The position numbers and the translations under genes were made by a program. From the NCBI GenBank assembly GCA_963781955.1, contig CAWAHU010000003.1:62001-126000 (forward strand): a stretch of DNA of 64,000 nt. The letters are read 5' to 3'. This DNA comes from Bog-473 sp963781955. GTDB lineage: Bacteria > Actinomycetota > Acidimicrobiia > Acidimicrobiales > RAAP-2. The notes below the pieces were generated by a model that saw nothing but the letters and a program-made list of their open reading frames with translations, was not told the origin of the DNA and ran no database searches. Positions 26,252 to 35,414 of the stretch are shown here, piece after piece. The first letter of the stretch is position 1. The number at the start of each line of letters is the position of its first letter.

Positions 26252-27469
26252 TCAGCCCTGCTTGGCGCACACCAGCTTGCCGCTGTTGAGCAGCACGAAC
26301 GCATGGTTCTTGATGCCCATCGTGTAGAAGCACGGGTTCGAAGCGATCTTGCCCTTGACGAAGTGGATCGGCGGGGCCAGCCCGCCCAACGTGGTGCCCG
26401 CGGGCAGGTGGTAGAGCCCGTTGGTGATCTCGGCCGCCGTCGGCGTAGCGGTCACGTTGCCTGCCTGGATGGCCTCCTGGACCTCGATCCCAGCGGCCCA
26501 TGTGGACAGGGCGATCTCCCCGAAGTTGGGGCTCGTCGGAACCGACGGGGCGTACTTGGCCAGTTCGTCGTAGAAGGTCTTCGTGGCACTGTTGTGGACG
26601 AACCAGGGCAGGTCGGGCTGGTTGTCGAGGTTGCCCTCCATCCCCGGGGTGGTGAGCCACGAGATGGACACCGACCCGTCGGCGCTGAGCTGCGTGGGCT
26701 TGTAGCCCTGGGCTGCGCACTCCGAAGCCACCTTGGACACGATGGCCGAGGCGTCAGCGACTGTCATGGCGGTCGCACCGCTCTGCTTGGCCGCCAGGCA
26801 CTGAGCCGTGTAGTTGGGTGCGGCAAAGCCGATGCCGGCCGAGTAGACGAGCTGGAGGCCGGCCTTGGCCAGCGCCGTCTTGGCCTGGGCAGCGGCCTGG
26901 GCGCAGATGGCCACTTCGACGCAGTACAGATCGGCTTCCTTCTTGATGCCCGCGTGCTTGGCGGTTTGAACCCCCACGGTCGTTTCGAACTGATAGGTCC
27001 CCCCCGGCGGGAAGAAATCTGGATTCGTGTATCCCGCCGCGGTATCGAGTCCTCCGATACCGGGAACCTTCTGCTGCTCGATGTACGACGCCCATGACGT
27101 GTCGACGTCGCTGTTGTCGAAGATGGCCACGGCGTGGTCCGTGCTCACCAGCTCCTTGGCGTCGGAGAGCGCCGTGCCCGGGTTGTAGCCATCGTCCTTG
27201 ACGATGACCTGGACTTTGTGGCCGTCGATGCCTCCATGCGAGTTCTCCCACGAGGCCCACGCCTGGAGGGTCGGGGAGGTCTGGGCGATTGACGAGGCCT
27301 CGGGACCCGTGCAGCTGCAGATGTCGCCCAGCACGATGGGTTGATCCGAGCTCGCACCGGCCGTGGTCGCCGTCGTCCCGGTGACCACGAGCGAGGCGCC
27401 CAGCAAGAGCCCCGCCGCCAGTGCGGTCCGGACCGGTCCGGACATCCGCTTCACCGCAACCCGTGCCAT
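26252..27469 (-). CDS. ABC transporter substrate-binding protein (LivK-like, Peripla_BP_6)
   Basis: 405 residues with a clear signal peptide (KRMSGPVRTALAAGLLLGAS, cleavage likely near residue 40 at AGASS). The mature part is the two-lobed periplasmic binding fold of the LivK family (IVLGDICSCTGPEASS at the first strand, KVQVIVKDDGYNPGTAL, a late IPGIGGLD-type segment). It captures an amino acid, amide or short organic acid and hands it to the Liv permease encoded downstream. The ATG at 27469 has a GGGAGGG ribosome site. It is the first gene of the minus-strand livK-livHMG-livF operon; its promoter must lie in 27470-27625. Confidence 0.88.
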   Translation of the reverse strand: MARVAVKRMSGPVRTALAAGLLLGASLVVTGTTATTAGASSDQPIVLGDICSCTGPEASSIAQTSPTLQAWASWENSHGGIDGHKVQVIVKDDGYNPGTALSDAKELVSTDHAVAIFDNSDVDTSWASYIEQQKVPGIGGLDTAAGYTNPDFFPPGGTYQFETTVGVQTAKHAGIKKEADLYCVEVAICAQAAAQAKTALAKAGLQLVYSAGIGFAAPNYTAQCLAAKQSGATAMTVADASAIVSKVASECAAQGYKPTQLSADGSVSISWLTTPGMEGNLDNQPDLPWFVHNSATKTFYDELAKYAPSVPTSPNFGEIALSTWAAGIEVQEAIQAGNVTATPTAAEITNGLYHLPAGTTLGGLAPPIHFVKGKIASNPCFYTMGIKNHAFVLLNSGKLVCAKQG

Positions 27470-27625
27470 GGCATTCCCTCCCGTCCCCCCGGACCACCGG
27501 TCGGCCACTCCCGCCCGGCATCCGTTGCCTGGGACCCTAGCAACCCCGGATGCGCCACGCGTTGCTTGTTGAGGTCGCGGGGGGGAAGTCCGTCGCCCCT
27601 GATGGTGCCCGTGCAACACAACAGG

Positions 27626-28699
27626 TCACCCCCGAAGATCGGCGACCCTCGAAGGCGGGTTGACGGAATGACATTGCGATCGCCGGTCATTTTCGGCGAT
27701 GGCATGCCTGTAGACACCGACGTACTCATCAACCATGCGGTTCGTGTTGAATCGTCTGACCGCGACAGCCCGGACCCTTCGCCGGTCCAGCTCGCCGACA
27801 CGTCCGATTGCGTGGGCCGCCGACGCCACGTTCGTCACGACGAAGCCCGTCGTACCTTCGCTGATGATCTCTGACATGGAACCGCGATCGAAGGCGATCA
27901 CCGGGGTGCCACACGCCATGGCCTCCACGACCGACAGCCCGAACGGCTCGTCAAAGTCGATGAGATGAAGGAGAGCAGAGGCTCCGCCCAGGAACGACGA
28001 ACGCTCTTCAGCCCGGACAGATCCGACGAACTCCACACGCTCGCCGTCCAGGCGTGGCACGACCTCCCGATCGAAATACGCTTGATCTTGAACGATCCCG
28101 GCAATCCGAAGCGGGATTCCCGCCTCTGTGGCGGCGTCGATCGCAGCGACCACCCCCTTATCCGGGTGGATGCGTCCGAAGAACGCCAGGTAGGAACCCG
28201 GCTCCGCACTCAGAGCGAACTGGCTGGTGTCTATCCCGTGATAGATGGTCGTCACATAGTCGAGGGCAGGATCCCTGTCGGCATCACTGATCGCGACGTA
28301 GAACGTGCCCGGATTGTACTTGGCGTAGACCGGCACGATCTGTGGTGAGGAGAAGCCGTGAATCGTCGTCACTACCGGAGTCGAGATCAGCCCGGAGTAG
28401 GTGAGCGGCAGGAAGTCGAAGCTGTTGTGGATGACGTCGAATTCAGATGCTCGCTCGAACACCTCCGATATATGGAGGCACTCGGCGACTTTTGGCTCGA
28501 TGCTCGGGTCTTCCGACCAGCCTCGAGGAATCACGCTGCACAACCGCGCCGACGTCTCCGAATCTCCCGTTGCGAAGAGCGTCACGTCGTGACCCCGAGA
28601 GACAAGACCCTCGGTCAGGAGAGAGGCGAAGAGCTCCCACGGTCCGTAGTGGCGCGGCGGGACGCGCCACGATATCGGCGCGAGCACCGCAATGCGCAC
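27626..28699 (-). CDS. Glycosyltransferase family 4
   Basis: 357 residues with the GT-B fold. The N-terminal acceptor domain starts MRIAVLAPISWRVPPRHYG and has the glycine-rich entry. The C-terminal nucleotide-sugar domain has LAFFGRIHPDKGVVAAIDAA and EPFGLSVVEAMACGTPVIAF (the E-x7-E motif), both diagnostic of GT4 retaining enzymes. GTG start at 28699 lies 7 nt after the 43-aa upstream gene. Last gene of a minus-strand operon with GH130 and a second GT4. Donor and acceptor sugars are not predictable; GH130 suggests mannose chemistry. Confidence 0.88.
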   Translation of the reverse strand: MRIAVLAPISWRVPPRHYGPWELFASLLTEGLVSRGHDVTLFATGDSETSARLCSVIPRGWSEDPSIEPKVAECLHISEVFERASEFDVIHNSFDFLPLTYSGLISTPVVTTIHGFSSPQIVPVYAKYNPGTFYVAISDADRDPALDYVTTIYHGIDTSQFALSAEPGSYLAFFGRIHPDKGVVAAIDAATEAGIPLRIAGIVQDQAYFDREVVPRLDGERVEFVGSVRAEERSSFLGGASALLHLIDFDEPFGLSVVEAMACGTPVIAFDRGSMSEIISEGTTGFVVTNVASAAHAIGRVGELDRRRVRAVAVRRFNTNRMVDEYVGVYRHAIAENDRRSQCHSVNPPSRVADLRG

Positions 28700-28706
28700 C
28701 TTGCCC

Positions 28707-28838
28707 TCACCGCCCCAATCCCAGGCGATCGCTCTTCTTCGCTCGCTCGTCCCGCTTGTCCTTCTTCGCTTCCCTCTTCTCTTTGAGGGACCGACCGGGC
28801 TTCTTTCCCGAAGGCTTCTGTGGTGATCGGTCAGGCAT
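28707..28838 (-). CDS. 43-residue Lys/Arg-rich small protein
   Basis: Short gene with ATG at 28838 preceded by GGGAGA. The product has a basic core (SLKEKREAKKDKRDERAKK) after an N-terminal Pro/Lys/Ser segment; it is probably unstructured or a single helix. It lies in a tight space between the GH130 gene and the GT4 gene, reads in the same direction and ends 7 nt before the GT4 start. Similar very basic micro-proteins occur throughout actinobacteria without known function. Confidence 0.6.
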   Translation of the reverse strand: MPDRSPQKPSGKKPGRSLKEKREAKKDKRDERAKKSDRLGLGR

Positions 28839-28883
28839 GGCGTTCTCCCGTCATTCGTGGTGGTGGCGTTGGTGGTCCTTGCC

Positions 28884-30359
28884 TCATCTCAAAGCGGCCA
28901 GGAGCTCGTCCAGGGGCACGGTCGCCACACCGATGGCGGAGTCACCGATGCCGTAGGGAAGGACCAGGGTGCCCGCATGGAGGAGGGCACCGCACGAGTA
29001 GACGACATTGGGCACGTAGCCGTCCTGCTCATCGTGCGCCGGGCTGAGGAGCGGTTCATGAAGCTGGCCGATGACTTGAGTGGGGTCCTCAAGGTCGAGC
29101 AGGATGACCCCGATGTTGTAGGTGCGCATGGGGCCGACGCCGTGGGTGAGCACCAGCCACCCTGCATCCGTCTCGATCGGCGGCCCGCAGTTTCCGAGCT
29201 GAACGACTTCCCAGGACTTCGTCGGCGCCTGACACGTCAGCGCCTCATCCCAGCTTCCCGGACTCTCCGAGTACGTGATCGTGTTCGACTCTCGATCACA
29301 TCGGGAGAGCGCAGCGAAACGGCCACCGATTCGCCGAGGGAACAGAGCAAGACCCTTGTTGACTGCCGCGGCCCCGACCATGGGGGATGAGGTGAAGCTC
29401 AAGAAGTCCTTCGTTTCGAGCAGTTGCTGGCCGATATGGGTGCCGTCGTATGCCGTGTAGGACGCGTAATAGGTCACGGTGGCATCGCTCTCGGTGAATC
29501 GCACGAAGCGAGCGTCTTCCATGCCTTGGTGCTCAGCCCTCATGGCCGGAAGCAGCACTCGCTCGCTCAACGGCGTGCCGTTCTCGAAACGGACGCGATA
29601 GCTCCGCTCGGCGATCCTGCGCATGAGACCAACGGTTCTCCTCGCCTGCATGCGCGTGGCAACGTGGTCCTCGAGGATCCTGAGCCGGCCTTCCAGCTCC
29701 GCTTCGGTGAACCGGTGTCCGAGGTGACCCAAGACATAGTCGGCGTCATCCCCGTCTCCACCGAGCCGTCGGAGTTCCTCCCGGAATACATCGGCCTCGA
29801 GCACCGCCGTCTCATGGCGTCCCGTTGTTGCGAATGTGGGCGCAGGATCAAAGTCAACATCGCCCGCACCCGTGATCGTCCCTGTCCGGAACCCGATTGA
29901 GGACATATGCCCTTCGCCGATGGCCCGGACGCTCAGGACGAAGCGAACACTGCCCGGGCTGACCCGGGTCTGGTCAGGGTGCACCACCATGCTTGGATTG
30001 CAGAGAGCTGCACCCTCGAGGGCGTACTCGCTCGTGAACGTCGCACCGAGCAGGAGCCGGTGGGTCGGGGACAGTTCGCGTTCTGGGTCGAGGCGATCGG
30101 AGAGCTCGTCGGCGTGCCTGAGGAACGTGTCGTTCAATCCATGGTGACGTCCGTTGAACCGGACGATCACATCGTCCAGGCTGCGTTGCACTTCGTCTTC
30201 CTGCAACGTCAAGACCCGTTGTACGACCGCGGAGGACCGCGACTCTTCATGGTCGAAACCCTCCTGGCCGGGTACGAAGAGCCGGGTCACCACACGCGAC
30301 CTGTCCGCCGCAATGTGGATGGGGCTCCGACGGGCAAGCATTGACGCCTCCAATGTCAT
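28884..30359 (-). CDS. GH130-family glycoside phosphorylase/hydrolase
   Basis: The 491-residue protein has an N-terminal helical region and a five-bladed beta-propeller with GH130 segments (SSIGFRTGTI, EDARFVRFTE, WLVLTHGVG near the phosphate-binding blade, YNIGVILLDLEDP, ALLHAGTLVLPYGIGDSAIG). GH130 enzymes phosphorolyse or hydrolyse beta-mannosides such as mannosyl-glucose or mannosyl-GlcNAc. The 5' end overlaps the upstream (alpha/alpha)6 gene (ATGA at 30356). Phosphorylase versus hydrolase cannot be decided by eye. Confidence 0.85.
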   Translation of the reverse strand: MTLEASMLARRSPIHIAADRSRVVTRLFVPGQEGFDHEESRSSAVVQRVLTLQEDEVQRSLDDVIVRFNGRHHGLNDTFLRHADELSDRLDPERELSPTHRLLLGATFTSEYALEGAALCNPSMVVHPDQTRVSPGSVRFVLSVRAIGEGHMSSIGFRTGTITGAGDVDFDPAPTFATTGRHETAVLEADVFREELRRLGGDGDDADYVLGHLGHRFTEAELEGRLRILEDHVATRMQARRTVGLMRRIAERSYRVRFENGTPLSERVLLPAMRAEHQGMEDARFVRFTESDATVTYYASYTAYDGTHIGQQLLETKDFLSFTSSPMVGAAAVNKGLALFPRRIGGRFAALSRCDRESNTITYSESPGSWDEALTCQAPTKSWEVVQLGNCGPPIETDAGWLVLTHGVGPMRTYNIGVILLDLEDPTQVIGQLHEPLLSPAHDEQDGYVPNVVYSCGALLHAGTLVLPYGIGDSAIGVATVPLDELLAALR

Positions 30360-31384
30360 TGCAAGACACCCACCGAAGACCGCGCGTGCTGCAGGGTCGA
30401 GAGGAGGGCGAGCGTCGACTCCGTCCCCTGATTGAGGTTGGCACCGTCTCCCTCCAGGCCATCAAAGGCACCGCCGGTCTCGGGGTCCCACATGAGGACT
30501 CCCCCGTCGTTGTCGCCGAGAAACCAATTGGCGGCGGCGGTGATGCCGTCCGCCCACGTTCGGTTGCCGTCAACGGACTGGGCGCGGGCACAGGCATCGG
30601 CGAGTGTCGCCACTTCGATGGGTTGCTGGTCGAATCGCGGACCGCGGTCATTGGGACCACTACCCCCGACCGGGGTGACCGAGAGATGGCCGTGCCTGGT
30701 CTCGCGGTCTAGAAGCCATTCCAAGAGATCCAACCCGCGCCGCAACAGGGCCGGACGCTCAAGGGCTGTCCCGGCCGCAATCATCGCTTCGGGGAGCGAG
30801 GCGTTGGCGTAGGTCAGGCGCTCCTCGGGCCACCGCCAACCGCCTTCGTGTCCCGGCGCGGTCGTTGTCTCCGCGGCATCGGACAGCAGTGTGCGGGCAG
30901 ACAGGTTGTCGGGATCGATGCTGAGCACCTCGGCTGCACCCAGAGCCGCGAAGGCCATCGCTCTCGGCCAGGGCGAGCGCTGGCGCATTGCTCGCTCGAG
31001 CCCCTTCGTGGCCAAGTGGCGTATGAGGTGGTCGTCGCTGTGCGAGGCGGCGGTTCCAAGCCCCCAGATGCTCCGTCCCCAGCAGTCGTCGAGTGCCGGG
31101 CGGTCTTCCCACGCACCGCTGCGGTTCATCCGATTCCGGCACTTTCCCTGCGAGTCCAACGCGTCCTGAAGGAATCTCAAGCTGAGCATCGCGAGGTTGC
31201 GCTTTGCCGATGCACGGCTTGGTTCCCGAGCGACAACGACGAGCACACGGGCCATGTCGTCACTGCAGTAGCCGTGTTCGGGTCTGGGCTGGCTGAAGAG
31301 GGCGTGCTCAAAAGTGCCGCGCTCGTCGGTCATGTGGAAGAGGTGGGCGAAGTCCGGCTCGGGAGCTTCGAGTGGCGAGTTCAC
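30356..31384 (-). CDS. (alpha/alpha)6-barrel protein, glycosidase-like
   Basis: 342 residues made almost entirely of paired helices with conserved acidic/aromatic turns (RPEHGYCSDDMARVLVV near residue 35, ALDDCWGRSIWGLG near 98, GGAFDGLEGDGANLNQGTES near 305), the pattern of (alpha/alpha)6 toroids such as unsaturated-glycan and mannosidase-type hydrolases. Often annotated loosely as glycosyltransferase because of its neighbours. Both ends overlap neighbours by 4 nt (ATGA), so it is strictly co-translated with GT4 and GH130. Its activity is unknown. Confidence 0.72.
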   Translation of the reverse strand: MNSPLEAPEPDFAHLFHMTDERGTFEHALFSQPRPEHGYCSDDMARVLVVVAREPSRASAKRNLAMLSLRFLQDALDSQGKCRNRMNRSGAWEDRPALDDCWGRSIWGLGTAASHSDDHLIRHLATKGLERAMRQRSPWPRAMAFAALGAAEVLSIDPDNLSARTLLSDAAETTTAPGHEGGWRWPEERLTYANASLPEAMIAAGTALERPALLRRGLDLLEWLLDRETRHGHLSVTPVGGSGPNDRGPRFDQQPIEVATLADACARAQSVDGNRTWADGITAAANWFLGDNDGGVLMWDPETGGAFDGLEGDGANLNQGTESTLALLSTLQHARSSVGVLQ

Positions 31385-32544
31385 ACCAATACGAGTTCCG
31401 AGAGGAGGCTATTGGCAAGGTGCACGTACTCGCCCGCCACCACCGACCAACCGAGGCTCGGCGCGAGCCGCGACGCCTCGGTGGCCATCTTGGCGGCGAG
31501 CTCCGGCCTGGTGAGGACCCTCTTGAGGGCGCGCGCCATCGCATCAGGATCGTCGTGGTCGACGACGAGTCCGGCGCCGCTCGAGAGCAACTCGACCGCG
31601 TGGGGGAATGCCGTCGCGACCACCGGTCGTCCGGCCGCAATGGCGTCAACGAGGACTCCCGAGGTGACCTGGTCCTTGGAGTCATACGGCAGGAGGACCA
31701 CTCGGCTGGACTGGATCAACGCCGTGAGCGACACCACGTCGCGGTAGTCGGAGTCGAAGGAAACGGACGACGAGATCCCGTGGCTCTCCGCCTGCGCCAT
31801 CCGGTCACGACGGTAAGACTCGCCGTGGGCGGCGAGGACTTTGGGATGCGTCTGGCCGGCCACCAGATAGCGCGGCCGCATCGGGAGGTCATGCAACACT
31901 CGCATGGCCTCAATGGCCCGCTCAATTCCTTTGCCCGGTCCGATGAGCCCCCACGTCAGTATGACGGGCCTGTCGTTCCGGTCAGGCACGATGCGTCTGG
32001 TCGGGATGGCGGCGCCGTGGGCGATCGTGGTCACCTTCGAAGCGTCGACGTCGAAGCCATCGCACAGCCGGAGCCGGGCTGCCTCTGACATGACCACCAC
32101 TTGGTCTGCCAGAGCTGCCACATCGTTCAGTACGGACCGTTGATGCGGCGACGGGTCGGCGAGGATCGTGTGGGCGATCACGATGGAGGGGACAGAGAGA
32201 CCGCCCAGGATCTCGAGCACCTCGTCACCGTCAGTGCCACCGTAGAGTCCGTACTCGTGGTGTATCACCGCCACATCGAACTCGCTCAGCGAGTCCGAAC
32301 AATCGGCCACGGACCGTCCGGATCCGTTGACCAGCTCGCCGATGACTCGCTCGCTCTGGGGAGTCTGCCCGCTGGCGTCGACGACTCGCACGACGCCGAC
32401 TTCGATCTCGTTCGCCGACAATCCCGTCGCCAGCGCGGCGGTGAACGTGGCCAAACCGCACGCGGTCGGAGGGTAGGAGCTGAGGATCCCAATGGAGCGG
32501 GCGCGACCATCAGGGCCTTCGACGGGTGAATTCGTGACGCGCAC
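31381..32544 (-). CDS. Glycosyltransferase family 4 (first gene of the GH130 operon)
   Basis: 387 residues, GT-B fold. N-terminal domain begins after SIGILSSYPPTACGLATFT, a form typical of GT4 proteins encoded with GH130. The C-terminal donor domain has ILTWGLIGPGKGIERAIEAM and LPYDSKDQVTSGVLVDAIAAGRPVVAT. The ATG at 32544 is the most upstream start of the five-gene minus-strand set. The 272 nt before it hold no gene and must carry the operon promoter. Together the two GT4 enzymes, the toroid protein and GH130 probably make and recycle one mannose-containing glycan. Confidence 0.87.
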   Translation of the reverse strand: MRVTNSPVEGPDGRARSIGILSSYPPTACGLATFTAALATGLSANEIEVGVVRVVDASGQTPQSERVIGELVNGSGRSVADCSDSLSEFDVAVIHHEYGLYGGTDGDEVLEILGGLSVPSIVIAHTILADPSPHQRSVLNDVAALADQVVVMSEAARLRLCDGFDVDASKVTTIAHGAAIPTRRIVPDRNDRPVILTWGLIGPGKGIERAIEAMRVLHDLPMRPRYLVAGQTHPKVLAAHGESYRRDRMAQAESHGISSSVSFDSDYRDVVSLTALIQSSRVVLLPYDSKDQVTSGVLVDAIAAGRPVVATAFPHAVELLSSGAGLVVDHDDPDAMARALKRVLTRPELAAKMATEASRLAPSLGWSVVAGEYVHLANSLLSELVLV

Positions 32545-32816
32545 TGATGCTCCTCAATGAGGCTCGGTAGAGGCGTCGAGCCTGCACGGGGCGACGTCGG
32601 CCGACACGGCCGTCCTGCCCAAGCGAAGCGACTCTCCCAAGGGGACGAGGCCCCCAGTCTACCGCGAAGACCCTCGGCTCCGTCCGTCGGCCTCAGGGCC
32701 AGCCGTGGGCCACGGTGACGACGGTTGCCGGACTGCTTCGCGCCTCATTGGGTCCCGGCACCTGCAAGAGGCAACGGAGGGACGAGGCGCAAGAGGAGCG
32801 ATGACCCAGAGGAGCC

Positions 32817-33920
32817 TCACGCCCCGCCGAGGATGCAGGTCCCGCCCACCGACGACATCAGCACGACTCCTGCGCCTTCGACCTGGTTCACCGCAGTGCC
32901 GCGAACCTGGCGCACGGCCTCGGTGATGAGGTTCATCCCGTGGATGTAGGCCTCGCCGATCAGTCCTCCATTGGTGTTGACGGGCATCCGCCCGCCCCGG
33001 GCGATGGCTCCCTCCGCCACCAGGTCCCTGGCCTCGCCGGGCTCGCAGAACCCCGCCGCCTCGAGCGCGTGGAAGACGTTGGGTGCGAACGCGTCGTAGA
33101 GCATGGCTGCATCGACGTCGCCGGGACCGACACCCGCCATCGCGTAGGCCCGCTCCGCACTGGCACGACCGTTCCTGGCGCTCTGCGTGGCGCCCAAGAT
33201 GAGCGCAGGTGGCTGGCGGAGGTCACGTGCCCGCTCGGCGCTGGTGACGACGAGCGCCACTCCGCCGTCGCTCTCCTGGCAGCAGTCGAGCAGGCGCAGG
33301 ATCGGTTCCATGATCCAACGCGAGGCCTGGTGTTCGGCCAGCGTCACGGGCTTCTCGTAGTACCACGCGTCGGGATTGGTGGCCGCGAAGTCCCGGATCC
33401 CCACCACGTAGCGCCCGAAGTCCTCGTTGGTGACCCCGTACTTGCGCATCCACGGCAGCTCGTCCATCGAGAGGATGGCCGCCGGCGTGAGCGCGCCATA
33501 GGGGGCGGCCCAATTGGTGAAGCCCCACCCGGTCCCCGTTGCCGGTGTGTCCCCGGGGTTTCGGGCACGCCCGAAGCGGCGGCCCGAGCGAGCGTTCAAC
33601 GCCCGGTAGACGAGCACGGTCTCGGCCGTGCCCGACGCCACGGCCAGCGCCGCCGCCGAGACCGTCGCGCCCGATCCTGCACCGCCGTGGGGAAGGCGGA
33701 CCGTATAGGACAGGTCCTCGATGCCCAGGACCCGCATGAGGTCGAGGTCGTCGGTCGGGTCGATGGTGAACGTGACCATCCCGTCGACGTCGGCCGGCGT
33801 GAGGCCCGCGTCGCCCAGCGCGGCCAGGCTCGCTTCGGCAGCCAGCTGCAATTCGCTCCGACCGGAGTCCTTGGAGAACTCGGTCTGCCCGATGCCCACG
33901 ACAGCGGCCTGAGCCCGCAT
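32817..33920 (-). CDS. Thiolase-superfamily protein (SCP-x/lipid-transfer type)
   Basis: The 367-residue protein has the thiolase fold of the non-condensing SCP-x/Ltp2-like group. N-terminal strand AAVVGIGQTEFSKDSGRSE, the mid-chain CCQESDGGVALVVTS, and the C-terminal VNTNGGLIGEAYIHGMN active-site His/Gly loop are visible. Such proteins, partnered with a DUF35 zinc-ribbon protein, act as retro-aldolases or thiolases in side-chain catabolism of sterols and similar acids. Starts at ATG 33920, which overlaps the stop of the DUF35 gene (ATGA-like), typical for an Ltp2/DUF35 complex. Confidence 0.87.
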   Translation of the reverse strand: MRAQAAVVGIGQTEFSKDSGRSELQLAAEASLAALGDAGLTPADVDGMVTFTIDPTDDLDLMRVLGIEDLSYTVRLPHGGAGSGATVSAAALAVASGTAETVLVYRALNARSGRRFGRARNPGDTPATGTGWGFTNWAAPYGALTPAAILSMDELPWMRKYGVTNEDFGRYVVGIRDFAATNPDAWYYEKPVTLAEHQASRWIMEPILRLLDCCQESDGGVALVVTSAERARDLRQPPALILGATQSARNGRASAERAYAMAGVGPGDVDAAMLYDAFAPNVFHALEAAGFCEPGEARDLVAEGAIARGGRMPVNTNGGLIGEAYIHGMNLITEAVRQVRGTAVNQVEGAGVVLMSSVGGTCILGGA

Positions 33921-34327
33921 CAGCGCTCCCCCGCTGGCCGGAACAAGGGTACTCCGACGCCCGGCTCGTCCGTCTCGGCGAAGAACACCTCGACCGGCAT
34001 GCCGAGCTCGACCTCGCCGACCGCCACGTTGCACACGTTGGTGATCACCTTCGGGCCTTCGTCGAGCTCCACCGTCGCCACCACGACGGGAAGCTCGAAC
34101 CACGGATTGGGCGGATGGTGCACGATGACGAAACTGGCCACGCGCCCGCGGCCCGACATCTCGGTCGCCCCGCGGTCGGCACTGTGGCATTCGGGACAGA
34201 GCGGTGACGGAGGGTGGCTGAGCGCACCGCACGACCGGCACGACTGGATCAGCAGCCGACCCTGGGCGGCCCCCTCCCAGTAGAAGGCGTTCTCGGCGGT
34301 CAGGACCGGTGCGCGCCGGACCGTCAC
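33920..34327 (-). CDS. DUF35 zinc-ribbon/OB-fold partner of the thiolase
   Basis: 135 residues. A rubredoxin-like zinc ribbon (CRSCGALSHPPSPLCPEC, Cys30, Cys33, Cys44, Cys47) is followed by an OB fold (GRVASFVIVHHPPNPWFELP, VVVATVELDEGPKVITNV). This is the standard two-domain form of DUF35 proteins that bind acyl-CoA and form a complex with SCP-x-type thiolases. GTG start at 34327 overlaps the amidohydrolase stop, the stop overlaps the thiolase start, so the three are translated in series. Confidence 0.88.
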   Translation of the reverse strand: MTVRRAPVLTAENAFYWEGAAQGRLLIQSCRSCGALSHPPSPLCPECHSADRGATEMSGRGRVASFVIVHHPPNPWFELPVVVATVELDEGPKVITNVCNVAVGEVELGMPVEVFFAETDEPGVGVPLFRPAGER

Positions 34328-35403
34328 GCGGCAGACAGCCCGTAGACCCTGGCCGCGTTGCCCGCGAGGATCAGGCGGCGTTCTTCCTCGGGGACGTCGG
34401 CGAAGAGCTTCTCGACGATCGAGACCGAGTTGGGCCAGGTCGAGGCCGGGTGGGGGAAGTCCGTCGACCACATGATGTTCTCCACGCCGACTTCGTGGCG
34501 CTTGGTCAGGCTCTCCGCGTCGCCGCCCAGGAAGGTCAGGGCGATCTGGCGGCGGAACGTCTCGGACGGCGGCATGGTCACGCCCGGGTACAGGCGGTCT
34601 CGCCCCCGGTTCCACGACTTGTCGAGCATGCGCAGCCACAGCACGAAGATGTCGAACGACGGCTCGACGAACACGATCCGTAGCTCCGGGAAGCGCTCGA
34701 GCACGCCTGTCATGAGCCAGAACGAAAGGTTCTCGACGATCATCATCCCGGGCAGGGAGTTGAAGATGACCTTGTAAGGGGTCGGATCGGCCCGGTAGGC
34801 GTCGAACAGCGAGTTCTTCAGCCCGAGGTGCTGGCTGATGGTGATCCCGGTGTCCGACAACGCCGCCCACAACGGGTCGTACGACGGGTCGTGGTAGGGA
34901 GGAAACCCGAGCTCCGTGGGGTAGTTGGGGAGCTGGACCGAGCGCGCCCCGATCCCCGCCAGCCGCCGCACCTCGGAGACCGCGTGCTCCATCTCAATGA
35001 TGGGGAGCTGGTAGCTGGCGACCAGGCGGTTGCGGTCGACGGAGCAAAAATCGTCGAGCGCGTCGTTGAAGGCCCGGGCCACCTCCTTCCAGTGGTCGCC
35101 GGCCAGGTGGAACTGGCGGAAGGCGCTGAGCTCCGAATAGAGGACCTCGGCCCACACGCCGTCCCGGTCCATGGCCGCCAGCCGGGCGTGCGGCTCCCAG
35201 TAACCGGGGTCGCTCGCGCCAGGAGCCAGGTCGCCGAAATCCTCCAGGCTCTGGCGGCTGCCGCCCCGCTGTTCGAGCTCGATGGCCGCCAGCGTGGCCA
35301 CCGCCGACTCGTAGGCCTCGATGGCGTCGTCGGGCAGCCGCTCCTTCACCCAGTCCTCGGTGATCCGGACGTGGGAGTCAGCCGAGATGAGTCGCTGGTC
35401 CAT
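34324..35403 (-). CDS. Amidohydrolase family 2 metal-dependent hydrolase
   Basis: The 359-residue TIM-barrel protein of the ACMS decarboxylase-like amidohydrolase family begins ISADSHVRITEDW (metal site D-x-H). It has QLPNYPTELGFPPYHDPSYDPLW, HLGLKN (metal His), a late VEPSFD, and MWSTDFPHPASTWP (metal Asp). Such enzymes decarboxylate or hydrolyse ring-cleavage products. ATG 35403 is preferred over 35409 because AAGGAGG then sits 6 nt upstream; 35409 would overlap the ribosome site. A tetranucleotide repeat lies just upstream of the ribosome site. Confidence 0.82.
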   Translation of the reverse strand: MDQRLISADSHVRITEDWVKERLPDDAIEAYESAVATLAAIELEQRGGSRQSLEDFGDLAPGASDPGYWEPHARLAAMDRDGVWAEVLYSELSAFRQFHLAGDHWKEVARAFNDALDDFCSVDRNRLVASYQLPIIEMEHAVSEVRRLAGIGARSVQLPNYPTELGFPPYHDPSYDPLWAALSDTGITISQHLGLKNSLFDAYRADPTPYKVIFNSLPGMMIVENLSFWLMTGVLERFPELRIVFVEPSFDIFVLWLRMLDKSWNRGRDRLYPGVTMPPSETFRRQIALTFLGGDAESLTKRHEVGVENIMWSTDFPHPASTWPNSVSIVEKLFADVPEEERRLILAGNAARVYGLSAA

Positions 35404-35414
35404 GCGCATCCTCC

